A stretch of 64,000 nt of DNA from Oceaniglobus trochenteri (GTDB taxonomy: Bacteria > Pseudomonadota > Alphaproteobacteria > Rhodobacterales > Rhodobacteraceae). The notes below the pieces were generated by a model. That model saw only the letters and a list, made by a program, of their open reading frames with translations. It was not told where the DNA came from and ran no database searches. Position numbers and translations under genes: made by a program. The stretch is from the NCBI RefSeq assembly GCF_020529025.1, contig NZ_JACNMM010000002.1, positions 620,001 to 684,000 on the forward strand, written 5' to 3'. Positions 1 through 8,227 of the stretch are shown here, in pieces (position 1 is the stretch's first letter; each line of letters begins with the position of its first letter).

Positions 1-2117
1 TCCTCGTGGGTCACGGCGATCAATTCGCCGATGCGGTCCTTCTGGTCCGCCGTCGCGCCGGCCAGGGTCTCGCGGTGTGCCAGAAGCTCTTTCTGCACTG
101 GATCCAGCTCGCGCAGTACGGCGAGCTCCGCTTCCAGTTTTTCGATCAGTGCCGCGGCGGCGTCTCGCTCGTCCGCAGCACCGCCACCCCGACCGCCGCC
201 GCCTCGCCGGGTGCGAGGAGGACGCAGACTGCGAAACGTGCCTTCCCCGGATGAGAACTGTTCGAGAATGCCGCCCGGGGCATTGAGGTCACGGCTTGTC
301 TGACCGCTGCGCGCGGCCACGACCGCGGCGTCGGGCCCGCCGTTTGTCGCTGTTCGCAATTCTGCGACGCCTGTGTCAGCGATGGCGCGCGCCACCGACA
401 AGGCAACGCCAAGACGCTGTGCCAGCGCGAAAGCGTTGTCGACCGCTCCAGCAATATTCGACGCGATATCGACCTTCGCCAGCGCATCGGCATTTTCGAA
501 GGCCGCGCGCAGTTCGTCCTTCAGGGCCTCGGACACATCCAGGCCCGACAGCTGCTGCTCGAAGGCCCGACGCTCGGCTGCGGCGCGAAGTTCGGCCACT
601 TCCGCGCTATCCGCACCGTGCCGGGCGATGGCAGCCTGTATATCGCCCTGCTCATACAGGTTCGCCAACAAATCCTGCGCACTGGCGTGTTGTGCGTCGC
701 TTTCGACGCGACTTCGCGCCATCAGTCCATATTGCTCGGCCAAAGCCGCGGTCCGGTCGCCTGCCAGCGCCCGATCTATGCCCGCCTGGATCTCGCGCGT
801 TCGCGCCATTTCGCCGTAGATCGACGCCTGGCGCTCAATCTCTCGCGTACTGGACGATGTCGCGGCTTCAATCTCCCTGAGGCGAAGTAGAACCTCAGCG
901 AGCTTGGCAATGTATGCGTCTTCCTGTGTCGTCCGCCCGCCTCGCAAATCGGCCAACGCAACACTTTGATCGTAGAGCCTTTCAGCCGCCGCTATCTGGG
1001 CTTCGAGGCCTTCCGCATCACGCAAGTTCTTTTCATAGAAATTTGCCGTTGCAGCAGCATCCCTTTCCTTCTTCCGACTTGACCGGAGACCATAGCGATC
1101 ACGAATTTCCGAGATGTGGCCACCTTGGCCCGCGCCTGGACTGGTCACGCTGGCAATCAGCTGACCAACATCGCCACCTAAAATATTCCGTTTCTCGATG
1201 GCTTCCAATTCTCGAAGAAATCGGCGTGCAGCCTCAGCGCCTTTCCCGAACATCTGCTCAAGTTCGACCGTCGGAAGCATAGCCTTACTGGCGACGTCCT
1301 TGTACGTTTCAAGACCGTCAGCGAGAGCAGATAGTGCATCCTCAAGCGACTCTGCCTCGTCCCCGGAGTCAGTCAGCCAGCCCACCATCGCGGCCCCGGC
1401 GGCGATCGACCCGATGGTGATCAGGCTGACGGGGTTCAGCATGCCCAGCAAAGCGCCGCCCAGGGCCTTGACCGCGCCCGCGGCACCCATCGGCCCGATG
1501 ACCTGCGTGATTTGAGTGCCTTGTTGAAGCGCCAGGGTCAGCGGGTTCTGACCGGCCGCCATCATCACCCCGATGTCGTTGAACTGCGCAACCAGATTGC
1601 CGATAGAACCCGCGGCTGCCGTGTTCGCTGCACCAAGCCGCTGTGCTGATGCCCCCGTCGCAAGGTACTGGGCCTCGGCCAGCGCCAGAGTACGGTTTGC
1701 CTGGGCCTGCGTCACGGCACCGGACGACACGGCACGATTCACCGTTTCCACTGCCGCCTCGTAGCGCTTGCTTGCGGCATAGACCGGATCGATCGCCTGA
1801 CGCAGTTCGCTATATGCCTGGCTCTCCCGGGCCAGCGTCGCAGCCGTCTGCATGGCGGCGCGCTCGCGCGCGCGGGCGGCAGCATCGTGCCGCCGCGCAA
1901 CCTCGGCCTCGACGGTTCCCATGCGTTCGACCGACTGGGCGGTCGCCGTGGCCGAGGATCCGAGGGCGTCAGTTCCCGCGGCAGCGGCCTTGCCGCTCGT
2001 CCTGAGATCATCGGCGGCCTTGCTGGCTTCCTTCACCGCTTTGGCCACTTTTGCGGTCTCTGCGATGGCGCGGGCCGCATTCGCCTCAATCAACAGGTGC
2101 AGGCCGATTGTGCTCAT
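1..2117 (-). CDS. Phage tail tape measure protein (3' end outside window)
   Basis: An open frame runs from ATG 2117 to the window edge without a stop, about 705 residues, and continues outside. The N-terminal 130 residues are Ala/Arg/Glu-rich and helical. They are followed by a segment with FNDIGVMMAAGQNP and LQQGTQITQVIG, which matches the conserved core of the prophage tail length tape measure family (PF06791). A hydrophobic Gly/Ala stretch comes next, then long charged helical regions and a Gly/Arg-rich linker. The protein would set tail length and pass through the tail tube at infection. The start lies 1 nt after the stop of the chaperone T frame, so the genes are probably co-translated. 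The family fit is good; the full length cannot be judged. Confidence 0.9.
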   Translation of the reverse strand, partial: MSTIGLHLLIEANAARAIAETAKVAKAVKEASKAADDLRTSGKAAAAGTDALGSSATATAQSVERMGTVEAEVARRHDAAARARERAAMQTAATLARESQAYSELRQAIDPVYAASKRYEAAVETVNRAVSSGAVTQAQANRTLALAEAQYLATGASAQRLGAANTAAAGSIGNLVAQFNDIGVMMAAGQNPLTLALQQGTQITQVIGPMGAAGAVKALGGALLGMLNPVSLITIGSIAAGAAMVGWLTDSGDEAESLEDALSALADGLETYKDVASKAMLPTVELEQMFGKGAEAARRFLRELEAIEKRNILGGDVGQLIASVTSPGAGQGGHISEIRDRYGLRSSRKKERDAAATANFYEKNLRDAEGLEAQIAAAERLYDQSVALADLRGGRTTQEDAYIAKLAEVLLRLREIEAATSSSTREIERQASIYGEMARTREIQAGIDRALAGDRTAALAEQYGLMARSRVESDAQHASAQDLLANLYEQGDIQAAIARHGADSAEVAELRAAAERRAFEQQLSGLDVSEALKDELRAAFENADALAKVDIASNIAGAVDNAFALAQRLGVALSVARAIADTGVAELRTATNGGPDAAVVAARSGQTSRDLNAPGGILEQFSSGEGTFRSLRPPRTRRGGGGRGGGAADERDAAAALIEKLEAELAVLRELDPVQKELLAHRETLAGATADQKDRIGELIAVTHE

Positions 2118-2118
2118 T

Positions 2119-2478
2119 TCAGTTTCCGTTCAATACCTCAAGGGCGCCCAGTTCGATCCCGCGGACCTCCTCCCAGAGGTCCGGCGTCATGACGATTCCC
2201 GCCAGTTCCAGGCCAGCGCGAACCGCGCCGTGATCGAGGCCCATCCAGATCAGCCCGCCCATGCCCAGCGTGGCGACGCGCCATTGTCCCGAAACAGCCT
2301 CGAAAGCCCGCAGTGCCGCCAGGTGGCAGGACCACGGGGCACAGGGCCGGCGCGCCGCTCCCAGCTCTGTCGGATCGAGCGCGAGGCCGAGCACTGCGAT
2401 GTCGCTGGCTATCTCGTCCCTTGCCTTGTCCCCGCCACCCAGATCGCCCCTGGCCCAGGCGCGACCCAGGTCAGTCAG
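2119..2478 (-). CDS. Tail assembly chaperone, T-like frame (reached by -1 frameshift)
   Basis: This frame has no convincing start codon of its own. It is open from the slippery heptamer at the end of the preceding gene and encodes about 119 residues ending in an acidic helix with the core VATLGMGGLIWMGLD. That core resembles the short C-terminal chaperone domains seen downstream of tail tube genes. The likely product is a G-T fusion of about 228 residues made at low frequency. Such fusions bind the tape measure protein during tail assembly in lambda-type phages. The position between tail tube and tape measure genes is canonical. Translation from an internal non-ATG start cannot be excluded. 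Confidence 0.7.
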   Translation of the reverse strand: MTDLGRAWARGDLGGGDKARDEIASDIAVLGLALDPTELGAARRPCAPWSCHLAALRAFEAVSGQWRVATLGMGGLIWMGLDHGAVRAGLELAGIVMTPDLWEEVRGIELGALEVLNGN

Positions 2479-2804
2479 TTTCCCGCCTTGGCTTTGCCCA
2501 GTGCACGGATGTACCCGTTCACCATCGCCTGGCGGATATAGAGCAATCCGAACAGTCGATCGCGCAGATGGTCCCCCCAGGCGATCGACTGGCCCGTCTC
2601 GTCCGCCACGTCGTCCACGCGCACCACCACCCGGGTCAGCAATTCGATACAGCCTTCGGGTGTACGGATATCGTAGTCGGACAGCTCGTGTGACGGCAGG
2701 ACGCGGAAGCGGACCTTCAGGCCACGTTCCTCGTACCCGCCGTCGACGGGCACCATGACAGGAATGGCGTGGGTGAATTCGGGGTTGTCGATCAAGGTGA
2801 ACAT
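2475..2804 (-). CDS. Tail assembly chaperone, G-like protein
   Basis: The 109-residue protein begins MFTLIDNPEF and has a mixed alpha/beta composition with no catalytic motif. It sits directly after the tail tube gene, where lambda gpG-type chaperones lie. ATG 2804 is the first start after the tube gene's stop. The gene ends with codons GCG GGA AAC TGA, so its last residues overlay a classic X_XXY_YYZ slippery site leading into the next frame. The family assignment rests on position, size and the frameshift signal, not on a sequence motif. Confidence 0.72.
   Translation of the reverse strand: MFTLIDNPEFTHAIPVMVPVDGGYEERGLKVRFRVLPSHELSDYDIRTPEGCIELLTRVVVRVDDVADETGQSIAWGDHLRDRLFGLLYIRQAMVNGYIRALGKAKAGN
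2478..2484 (-). promoter_or_regulatory. Programmed -1 frameshift site GGGAAAC
   Basis: On the minus strand the heptamer is G GGA AAC in the reading phase of the upstream gene, and a TGA stop follows immediately. Slipping back one base continues into the 119-codon frame ending at 2119. The phase, the heptamer type and the location in the tail chaperone pair all fit the conserved frameshift of long-tailed phages. Confidence 0.8.
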
Positions 2805-2815
2805 GTTGGCTCCGA

Positions 2816-3745
2816 TCAGGTAAGGGTAAGGGTCCACTGGTCGTCTCGTGCGACCGGGAGGGGAGAGAGGCGCAACGGCCATTCCAGGAGGTTCTGGGGC
2901 ATTTCCAGCCCCTGCGGTCGCTGCATCTGCGCCTTGGGCACTGACAGCGTCGCGATATTGCCCGCGGTCTTTCCATGGGTCAGCACCAGGGCGACATCAT
3001 CCTGGGCAAGCGCCCGGGCATAGGGGTCGAAAATGTTCAGTGGCAGCGCCTCGACGGTAACCTCGAGCGTTTCCGCACGATCCGGGATCAACACGCTCTC
3101 GCTGTTGATAAGGAATCGCGTTTCGACCTGATTGCCCAGATCGAGCGCACAGCTGCGCGCCACCATATCGATAGCGTCCAGAGTGAAGGTCGGCGAGTTG
3201 CGATCCTCGAAGGCCAATGGCTTCTGGAAGGACGACAGGTCCGGTTCAATGCGGTTTTCCTCGGCCGGCTCCGTGAACAGCCCCGTGAACGTGAAGGTGA
3301 GATAGGGGATCGTCTGGACCGAAAGTTCGATCTTGCAAGTGCCACGTGCGCCACGCAGTACGTACCGCGTGCCCTCCATCTGGAAGTAGATCGTCGCACT
3401 CTCGTGCCCGTCGGTCCGTGGCGCGTAAGACACCGAGGTATCATCCACTATCGTTTCGGCCACGGCGCAGGCACGCAGCAACGGCCCCCAGGCCGGAGCG
3501 GTTCCCGCCTCGCCGGAACCTGCCAGTTCCACTTTGAACGTCATCCTGGCATGCAGCCCGGTCGGGATCGTGCCTGTGTTGCCCAGATGGGGCAATTCGA
3601 GATCGCGGTCGATGTCCTCGCCCTCCATGGGCGACAGCTCGATCGAGGATGCCAGCACTCCGTTCACGGCCAGCGGAGCGGGGTCTGTCCCATAGGTATC
3701 CTCGATCTTGAAGAGAAGGATCTTCGTTTTCGCGCGGATCGGCAT
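2816..3745 (-). CDS. Phage tail tube protein
   Basis: The protein has 309 residues and is rich in beta-prone segments such as TGLHARMTFKVELAG and IELSVQTIPYLTFTFTG, typical of major tail (tube) proteins that form stacked hexameric rings. It lies between the tail terminator-like gene and the chaperone pair, the usual place for the tube gene in siphoviruses. The start at ATG 3745 follows an AGAGGA Shine-Dalgarno-like stretch. No sheath gene is seen nearby, which supports a non-contractile tail. It could instead carry an extra Ig-like domain at the C-terminus, since it is longer than many tube proteins. Confidence 0.8.
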   Translation of the reverse strand: MPIRAKTKILLFKIEDTYGTDPAPLAVNGVLASSIELSPMEGEDIDRDLELPHLGNTGTIPTGLHARMTFKVELAGSGEAGTAPAWGPLLRACAVAETIVDDTSVSYAPRTDGHESATIYFQMEGTRYVLRGARGTCKIELSVQTIPYLTFTFTGLFTEPAEENRIEPDLSSFQKPLAFEDRNSPTFTLDAIDMVARSCALDLGNQVETRFLINSESVLIPDRAETLEVTVEALPLNIFDPYARALAQDDVALVLTHGKTAGNIATLSVPKAQMQRPQGLEMPQNLLEWPLRLSPLPVARDDQWTLTLT

Positions 3746-3787
3746 GTCAGAGGTCCTCTGTCTGGGAAATGGAGAAAGGCAGCGTCG

Positions 3788-4222
3788 TCACGGCTGGATC
3801 CGCAACTGATCGGAAATGGAAAATTCGAGCTGGTAGACCACAGCACCGGATGCCGCGCTGATCACCCGGCCCGAAACGACGCGGAAGACACCGACCTGAT
3901 CCGACGGAGCCCAGCCCGCGACGGCCTCGACGACCGAGCGCACGAGGGTGTCGAACTCGCGCAGGGCTAAGCGGCCAGTCGGGGTATTGTCGCGCACGAC
4001 CAGGACCACTCCGACCATCTCGCTCAGCATCTGGGTGAATGCACCGGCACCCGCATCCTCGGGTCCGCCACGCAATCCTGTCGGCAGAACGAAGGCCGCC
4101 GGCGTATGCTGGGGGAGTGCGTTCTTGCGGATCATCTCGCTGAGCTGGAGTGCCGTTTCGACACGTCCGGCGAGAGAGGCGACGCGGGTTTCGATCCGCT
4201 CAACCGTCGGCGCAACCAGCAT
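3788..4222 (-). CDS. Tail terminator-like protein (Mu gp37-like)
   Basis: A 144-residue protein starting MLVAPTVERIETRVASLAGRV, with a strand-rich C-terminus containing VYQLEFSISDQ. Size and neighbourhood (after the gp36-like gene, before the tail tube) match the Mu gp37/DUF1834 and tail-terminator group, which caps the tail tube and joins it to the head. Its ATG overlaps the previous stop as TGATG, so translation is coupled. The family call leans on synteny more than on motifs. Confidence 0.72.
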   Translation of the reverse strand: MLVAPTVERIETRVASLAGRVETALQLSEMIRKNALPQHTPAAFVLPTGLRGGPEDAGAGAFTQMLSEMVGVVLVVRDNTPTGRLALREFDTLVRSVVEAVAGWAPSDQVGVFRVVSGRVISAASGAVVYQLEFSISDQLRIQP

Positions 4223-4650
4223 CAGATGAACCCCTTTAGGTTCTGCGCCGTCAGGGGACGTTCGCGGTCGGTCATCCGCGCACCCGACCCGCCGGTCTCG
4301 CTCACCTCGACACCGGCCACCGACAGGCGCACGACCCCCGAGGCGATATCGCGCAGGGTGCGGAGCGCGTCCTTGTAATCCGCTTCGATCTTGGGATCGG
4401 GCGCGTAGACATGCAACTTGTAGATCGCGATCGACTGGGCCAGATCGGCAATCAGCGGCGGAGTTTCGGCCAGCGGCAGGACATAGCGGTCCTTCAGATA
4501 ACCGTCGATTGCGGCATCGGTATCGGCCAGGGCACGGTCGATCACATCCGTGTCGATGGTATCCGTCACGACCTCACCCCGGTCGGTCAGCTGCACCAGC
4601 AGCCGGCTGCCAAACCGGTCGGTCAGGTTATCGAGTGTGGCATAGCTCAT
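4222..4650 (-). CDS. Mu gp36-like head-tail protein (DUF1320)
   Basis: The 142-residue protein begins MSYATLDNLTDRFG and contains DRALADTDAAIDGYLKDRY, LPLAETPPLIADLAQSIAIY and DYKDALRTLRDIASG. This is the DUF1320 signature of Mu gp36, a small protein at the head-tail junction, probably an adaptor. I chose ATG 4650 because the downstream sequence carries the whole family pattern and the codons upstream look non-coding. It is followed directly, with overlapping start and stop, by the gp37-like gene. Confidence 0.88.
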   Translation of the reverse strand: MSYATLDNLTDRFGSRLLVQLTDRGEVVTDTIDTDVIDRALADTDAAIDGYLKDRYVLPLAETPPLIADLAQSIAIYKLHVYAPDPKIEADYKDALRTLRDIASGVVRLSVAGVEVSETGGSGARMTDRERPLTAQNLKGFI

Positions 4651-4835
4651 CGGTCGGTCCTTGAAAGGGTGCGGGATTTCACCGGATGCGGGGTGCGTCA
4701 CGCCCCTCTGAAGCCACGGTTCGCCGGGCAACCCCTCGCGTCCCGGTCACGCGCCGGGCCGCCTACTCGGTCTGCACCGGGGGCGGGATCTGGTTTTTAC
4801 CCGTTTTTCCCTCCGGCTCGCGATCGACCTTTCGC

Positions 4836-5096
4836 TCAGGTATTCTCGTCGTCGAGGGCGCCGCGCATGTTCACGAAGGACACCGCAAGTTCGGGATCGT
4901 CCGAGATGGCCGTGATCTCGTCCTCGCCCAGGTCGGACAGAAACAGCTGCACTGGCTCGGTCGCAAAATGCCGCCCGGCCCGCCAGCGTCCCTTTCGGGG
5001 CCCCTTCACAACCATGAACGGCGCCGCCTCGTCCGGCATGGTCGCTGTGGATTTGTCATCGGTGTCGCTCTTCGCAGCACTTGCAGCCTTGGCCAT
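4836..5096 (-). CDS. Mu-like FluMu N-terminal domain protein (HI1506-related)
   Basis: An 86-residue protein with a low-complexity Ala/Lys/Asp N-terminus, then WRAGRHFATEPVQLFLSDLGEDEITAISDDPELAV. This matches the small domain found after the major head gene in Haemophilus FluMu and relatives (HI1506), where an RAGRxF motif is followed by a conserved aspartate-leucine stretch. The function is unknown; a role in head completion is likely from position. ATG 5096 is preceded by GAGAGAC as a ribosome site. The 185 nt between its stop and the gp36-like gene contain no supported gene. Confidence 0.75.
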   Translation of the reverse strand: MAKAASAAKSDTDDKSTATMPDEAAPFMVVKGPRKGRWRAGRHFATEPVQLFLSDLGEDEITAISDDPELAVSFVNMRGALDDENT

Positions 5097-5159
5097 CGTC
5101 TCTCTCCGGTCTGTTTGGTGAGGGGGCGGCGCACCGCCCCCCTGCAAAACAGACCCAGA

Positions 5160-6053
5160 TCAGGCCAGCCAGGGCACCACGAGCAACTCGGCCGTGCCTT
5201 TCCACTCGTTGGTTTCGCCGCCGGCGGCATACTCGGAGTTCAGCAGCTTGCGCGCGGCACTTTCCATCGACGGCGGCACCACCAGCAGGTTCGGCACCAG
5301 ACCGAGCGGGCGCCCATAGTCGCCCTTCATGCCGGACAGGGCGGCGCGGGCAGAGGCGTAATTGTCGGCGTTCAGGGTCTGCTTGGATCCCCATGCCATC
5401 TGCCAGAATCCGAAGCCGACGTTCCACCGCCCATCGACACCGTAGAGGTACTGCTTGAGATTGAAGACGTTCGCATCGGTCGCCTTGTCCATCGCAACGA
5501 AAGTTGCCTTCTCACGCTCCTGATGCAGGATCGGCTTCAGCGAGCGGTTGGTACACATCAGGTACCACGGCGCACCGGCCCCGCCATCAGTGTTGGCGAC
5601 GGTACCCATCGTCCCATTCTCAAGAATGACCGGATGGTCGGTGTCGAAATAGTTCTGCCCGTCATAGCAGGGCGTCGTGAAGCCGGCCTTCAGCAGGTTC
5701 CAGACAAGGATATCGGGATGTGCCGTGACGCTTTCGCCCATCTCCACGAACATCGGGTCGTAGATCCCGAGGTTGTCATCCTTGATGTCGTTGCGATCGA
5801 CACCGATGGTGAGCTCGAAATCCTTGTTCTTCACCGAATAGTCGTGTTCGGCGATGCCCTGGATGGCACGCGGGCCGATCCATTCGCGCATGTTGGGCAT
5901 CTTGCCCAACCAGCCGTAACGGTTCTCGCCCGTGGTCGACCGGACGGTGGTGGCAACCCGGCCGTACTGGGTCTGCGCTTGGCCGAGGCCGCGCTTGTAG
6001 GCGGCATTGAAGCCGACGCGAATGGCGTCGAGGGTCGCGGTATTGATGATCAT
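5160..6053 (-). CDS. T: Major head (capsid) subunit, Mu gpT family
   Basis: The 297-residue protein starts MIINTATLDAIRVGFNAAYK and contains WLGKMPNMREWIGPRA, FELTIGVDRNDIKDDNLGIY and LVVPPSMESAARKLLNSEY, all typical of the Mu-like major head subunit. It forms the icosahedral capsid lattice, and the family adopts an HK97-like fold. The length is near that of Mu gpT (about 305). It follows the protease/scaffold gene and a decoration-type gene, as expected in Mu-like head modules. Confidence 0.95.
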   Translation of the reverse strand: MIINTATLDAIRVGFNAAYKRGLGQAQTQYGRVATTVRSTTGENRYGWLGKMPNMREWIGPRAIQGIAEHDYSVKNKDFELTIGVDRNDIKDDNLGIYDPMFVEMGESVTAHPDILVWNLLKAGFTTPCYDGQNYFDTDHPVILENGTMGTVANTDGGAGAPWYLMCTNRSLKPILHQEREKATFVAMDKATDANVFNLKQYLYGVDGRWNVGFGFWQMAWGSKQTLNADNYASARAALSGMKGDYGRPLGLVPNLLVVPPSMESAARKLLNSEYAAGGETNEWKGTAELLVVPWLA

Positions 6054-6064
6054 GGTGCGGTTCC

Positions 6065-6502
6065 TTACGCGGTGGCGGCGAGGGTCAGCGCTTCGTCGAA
6101 GCGTACCCAGACCCCGATGTCGTCGACATGGTCGACGATGCCGGCGGGCGAACGCGCGCTGGAGCCGTCGGTTTTGGCAACGGTCTGGTCATCGACGACG
6201 AAGCAGACATCCCCGGTCTGGGCGAAGGTGATTTCATCGGCCCCGCCGGAGTTGGCAAAGCGGAACACGCCGGGGCGGTATTTGGCGTTGATCGCGCCGT
6301 TGGCACCCGATCCGTTGTCGAAATCATCGACCGCGCAGCCGACCCCGACGAGGCCGGTGGCGACGACGCCTTTGACGAGGTATCCGGCGGCATTTCGGCA
6401 GACGAGCGCGCCCGTAAAGATCACCTGCGATGCGGCAACCTTGCCTTCGCGATCCTCACCCAGGGCCTCGGGCGTGACGCGCCCTTTTACAAGTGCGGCC
6501 AT
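6065..6502 (-). CDS. Putative head decoration protein
   Basis: A 145-residue, strand-rich protein starting MAALVKGRVTPEALGEDREGK, with repeated Gly/Ala/Val segments such as FTGALVCRNAAGYLVKGV and FRFANSGGADEITFAQTG. Such a pattern, between protease and major capsid genes, fits capsid cement or decoration proteins (the DUF2190-like group). Its start overlaps the protease stop as TGATG, giving tight coupling. No catalytic residues are visible. The assignment is by composition and place. Confidence 0.6.
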   Translation of the reverse strand: MAALVKGRVTPEALGEDREGKVAASQVIFTGALVCRNAAGYLVKGVVATGLVGVGCAVDDFDNGSGANGAINAKYRPGVFRFANSGGADEITFAQTGDVCFVVDDQTVAKTDGSSARSPAGIVDHVDDIGVWVRFDEALTLAATA

Positions 6503-7575
6503 CAGGCGTCCTCCCCTTCATTCTGCGCTTTCAACTCGGCGGCGTAGTCCTCCGCGCTCATCCCCAACTGACGGGCAACGTCGAGCTGTTCGGCATTGAG
6601 ACTGATCTTGCCGTCCTTGGCAGCGGGGGGCAGCGCAGTGATCGACGAGCCGGTCAGAACGGGCATCGCGCCGAGCAGTTCGACAGTCCCCGCCGGATCC
6701 TTCATGTGCATGGCGATGTAGCGATCGCGCAGGGGCTTCACGCCGACCCGGCCAAGTTTGATCTGGCCATCCACGAAGGTTTCGGCGGCGTTGCGCGCAC
6801 CGGTTTCCTTGATGGTGTTCAGCTCGGTGGTGAGGGTTGTCAGTTCGGCCTGAAGCGCCGTGATCTCCGCAGGCGCGGCATCCGGCGACTTGAAGGTTTT
6901 CGCCGCCGCCAGGATCGCGGCACCGTCCGCATCGGCCGCAAGGCCAAGCGCCGTCCCGATCTCCACCAGCTGCGCCTGGGCAGCGGTGGTTTCGCCCCCG
7001 CCCATCTTCTTCTTCAGGGCCGCGCGGGCCTGATCCTCGGTGGCGTCATCCGCCAAGCCGAGCATATCTGCGAGCCACTTGGGCACCATGTCGTATTCCT
7101 CTGCATGAAGCGCGCGCAAACCGCGCAGGTTGGGATGATTGACCAGGCTGGCATTCGCCAGGCGGGTGATCTTCTTGTTTTCGTCGTGGATGACGACCGG
7201 CGAGATGCCCTTGTAGGCACGCCCCTTCACCAGGCGCGCGCCCTCCTCGGTCCACTCGACCCGGCCCCACAGCCCATCCGCGCGTTCCTGCATCTCGGAC
7301 ACCCAACCCATGGCATCGGACCGCCCGCCCTTCGGGGCCGAGTGGTACGTCGCGTGATTGATGTCGATTTCGAAGGCGTCGGTTTCGGAGAAGGTCGCCG
7401 CAATGATCTCGGCCATCGGCGCCAAGGTGTAGGGGCCGCGCTTGTCACCGGTCTGTACGAGACCATCCGCCGGGGCGGGAAGCAGGTGGATCCACTCGGG
7501 TGGGCTGCCGGCGGGACCGTCGAGCGGTACCGGGATGGCAGCCATCATGGCGGTATGGAGACGGGATGTGCTCAT
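6502..7575 (-). CDS. I: Mu I-like head maturation protease with scaffold region
   Basis: About 357 residues from ATG 7575. The N-terminal half (WIHLLPA, FEIDINHATYHSA, GWVSEMQERADGLWGRVEW, YKGISPVVIH, ASLVNHPNLRGLRAL) is the Mu-like prophage I protease pattern. The C-terminal half is an Ala/Glu/Thr coiled coil that would act as the internal scaffold (the gpZ part). It cleaves scaffold during head maturation. A dyad motif shared with the lysis promoter ends 30 nt upstream of the ATG. Transcription could start close to this codon, so a leaderless start or use of the in-frame Met10/Met11 codons is possible. Confidence 0.88.
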   Translation of the reverse strand: MSTSRLHTAMMAAIPVPLDGPAGSPPEWIHLLPAPADGLVQTGDKRGPYTLAPMAEIIAATFSETDAFEIDINHATYHSAPKGGRSDAMGWVSEMQERADGLWGRVEWTEEGARLVKGRAYKGISPVVIHDENKKITRLANASLVNHPNLRGLRALHAEEYDMVPKWLADMLGLADDATEDQARAALKKKMGGGETTAAQAQLVEIGTALGLAADADGAAILAAAKTFKSPDAAPAEITALQAELTTLTTELNTIKETGARNAAETFVDGQIKLGRVGVKPLRDRYIAMHMKDPAGTVELLGAMPVLTGSSITALPPAAKDGKISLNAEQLDVARQLGMSAEDYAAELKAQNEGEDA

Positions 7576-7605
7576 GGGGCGAATATCGGAAAAACGCCCC
7601 GGCGC

Positions 7606-7625
7606 GACTACGCACAACGGTTTGC
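7606..7625 (-). promoter_or_regulatory. Putative late promoter activator site (PI-like)
   Basis: The 20 bases GACTACGCACAACGGTTTGC (plus-strand reading) recur perfectly at 16460. On the minus strand the core GCAAACCGTTGTGC is an imperfect dyad. About 31 nt downstream of its centre lies GATATT, a possible -10 element, just ahead of the protease start. The position matches Mu PI, the activator-dependent late promoter before gene I. Confidence 0.7.
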
Positions 7626-7697
7626 CGGAGGGTCGCCGCCCGTGGTCCAAGGATGCGGGCGATCGCGCGGCGCGTCAAGCTTGCCCGGAATGGCGCG

Positions 7698-8210
7698 TCA
7701 GTCGGCCAGATCGGTCAACCATTCCTCGACGATCTCTACAATCACATCGCGGTCATCCTCGGACACCCCCAGGAAGGGACGCGCCGGAATGTCACCCCAG
7801 GGGATCGAGTGGAAATGATCGCGACCGCGCTTGTCCTTGCCGATATGAGCGCCGAAGGCACCGGCGCCGGCGCCGAACTGCATGACAGCCGCCTGAATGG
7901 CATTGGATGCGACCTCGGCGTGAGCCGGGCCGTAATCGTGGAATATCTGGCTTTGCATATCGCCCGACTGCTTGAGCGGCCCCTGCGAGACCTTCGGCGG
8001 CCTGGAGTTGGCATAGGCATCCAGTGTCACCTGGGACAGCGGAGCGAAAGCGCTGCCGTCCGGTGAGACACCCTCGTCGATCCGCGACTTGCTCGAGCGC
8101 ACCAGCGCCGCGCCGATATCATTCATCGGGCGGCTCATGTCCGACATCCCTGCCGCCAGGCGCAGGAGGGCTTCATGAATTGCGTCATCGTTGATCTTGA
8201 CCGTGATCAT
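7698..8210 (-). CDS. G: Phage virion morphogenesis protein (Mu gpG family)
   Basis: The 170-residue protein starts MITVKINDDAIHEALLRL and contains MNDIGAALVRSSKSRIDEG, PDGSAFAPLSQVTLDAY, LKQSGDMQSQI and IPARPFLGVSEDD, the classical Mu gpG / phage virion morphogenesis pattern. This family takes part in head-tail joining or tail completion. A GGAGA ribosome site lies 6 nt before ATG 8210. The upstream intergenic stretch holds a tRNA-like fold on the other strand, and the downstream intergenic stretch holds the late promoter motif. Confidence 0.92.
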   Translation of the reverse strand: MITVKINDDAIHEALLRLAAGMSDMSRPMNDIGAALVRSSKSRIDEGVSPDGSAFAPLSQVTLDAYANSRPPKVSQGPLKQSGDMQSQIFHDYGPAHAEVASNAIQAAVMQFGAGAGAFGAHIGKDKRGRDHFHSIPWGDIPARPFLGVSEDDRDVIVEIVEEWLTDLAD

Positions 8211-8227
8211 GACTATCTCCGTTGTGT

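Noticed and set aside
4740-4835. Short minus-strand frame after the HI1506-like gene ending PPPVQTE, possibly reached by frameshift
   Set aside because: No start codon and no slippery site at the junction; only about 30 codons.
4686-6599. Long plus-strand open frame (637 codons) across the capsid genes
   Set aside because: It is antisense to clearly recognisable gpT, gp36-like and decoration genes and is very rich in Arg/His/Gly, typical of GC-rich shadow frames.
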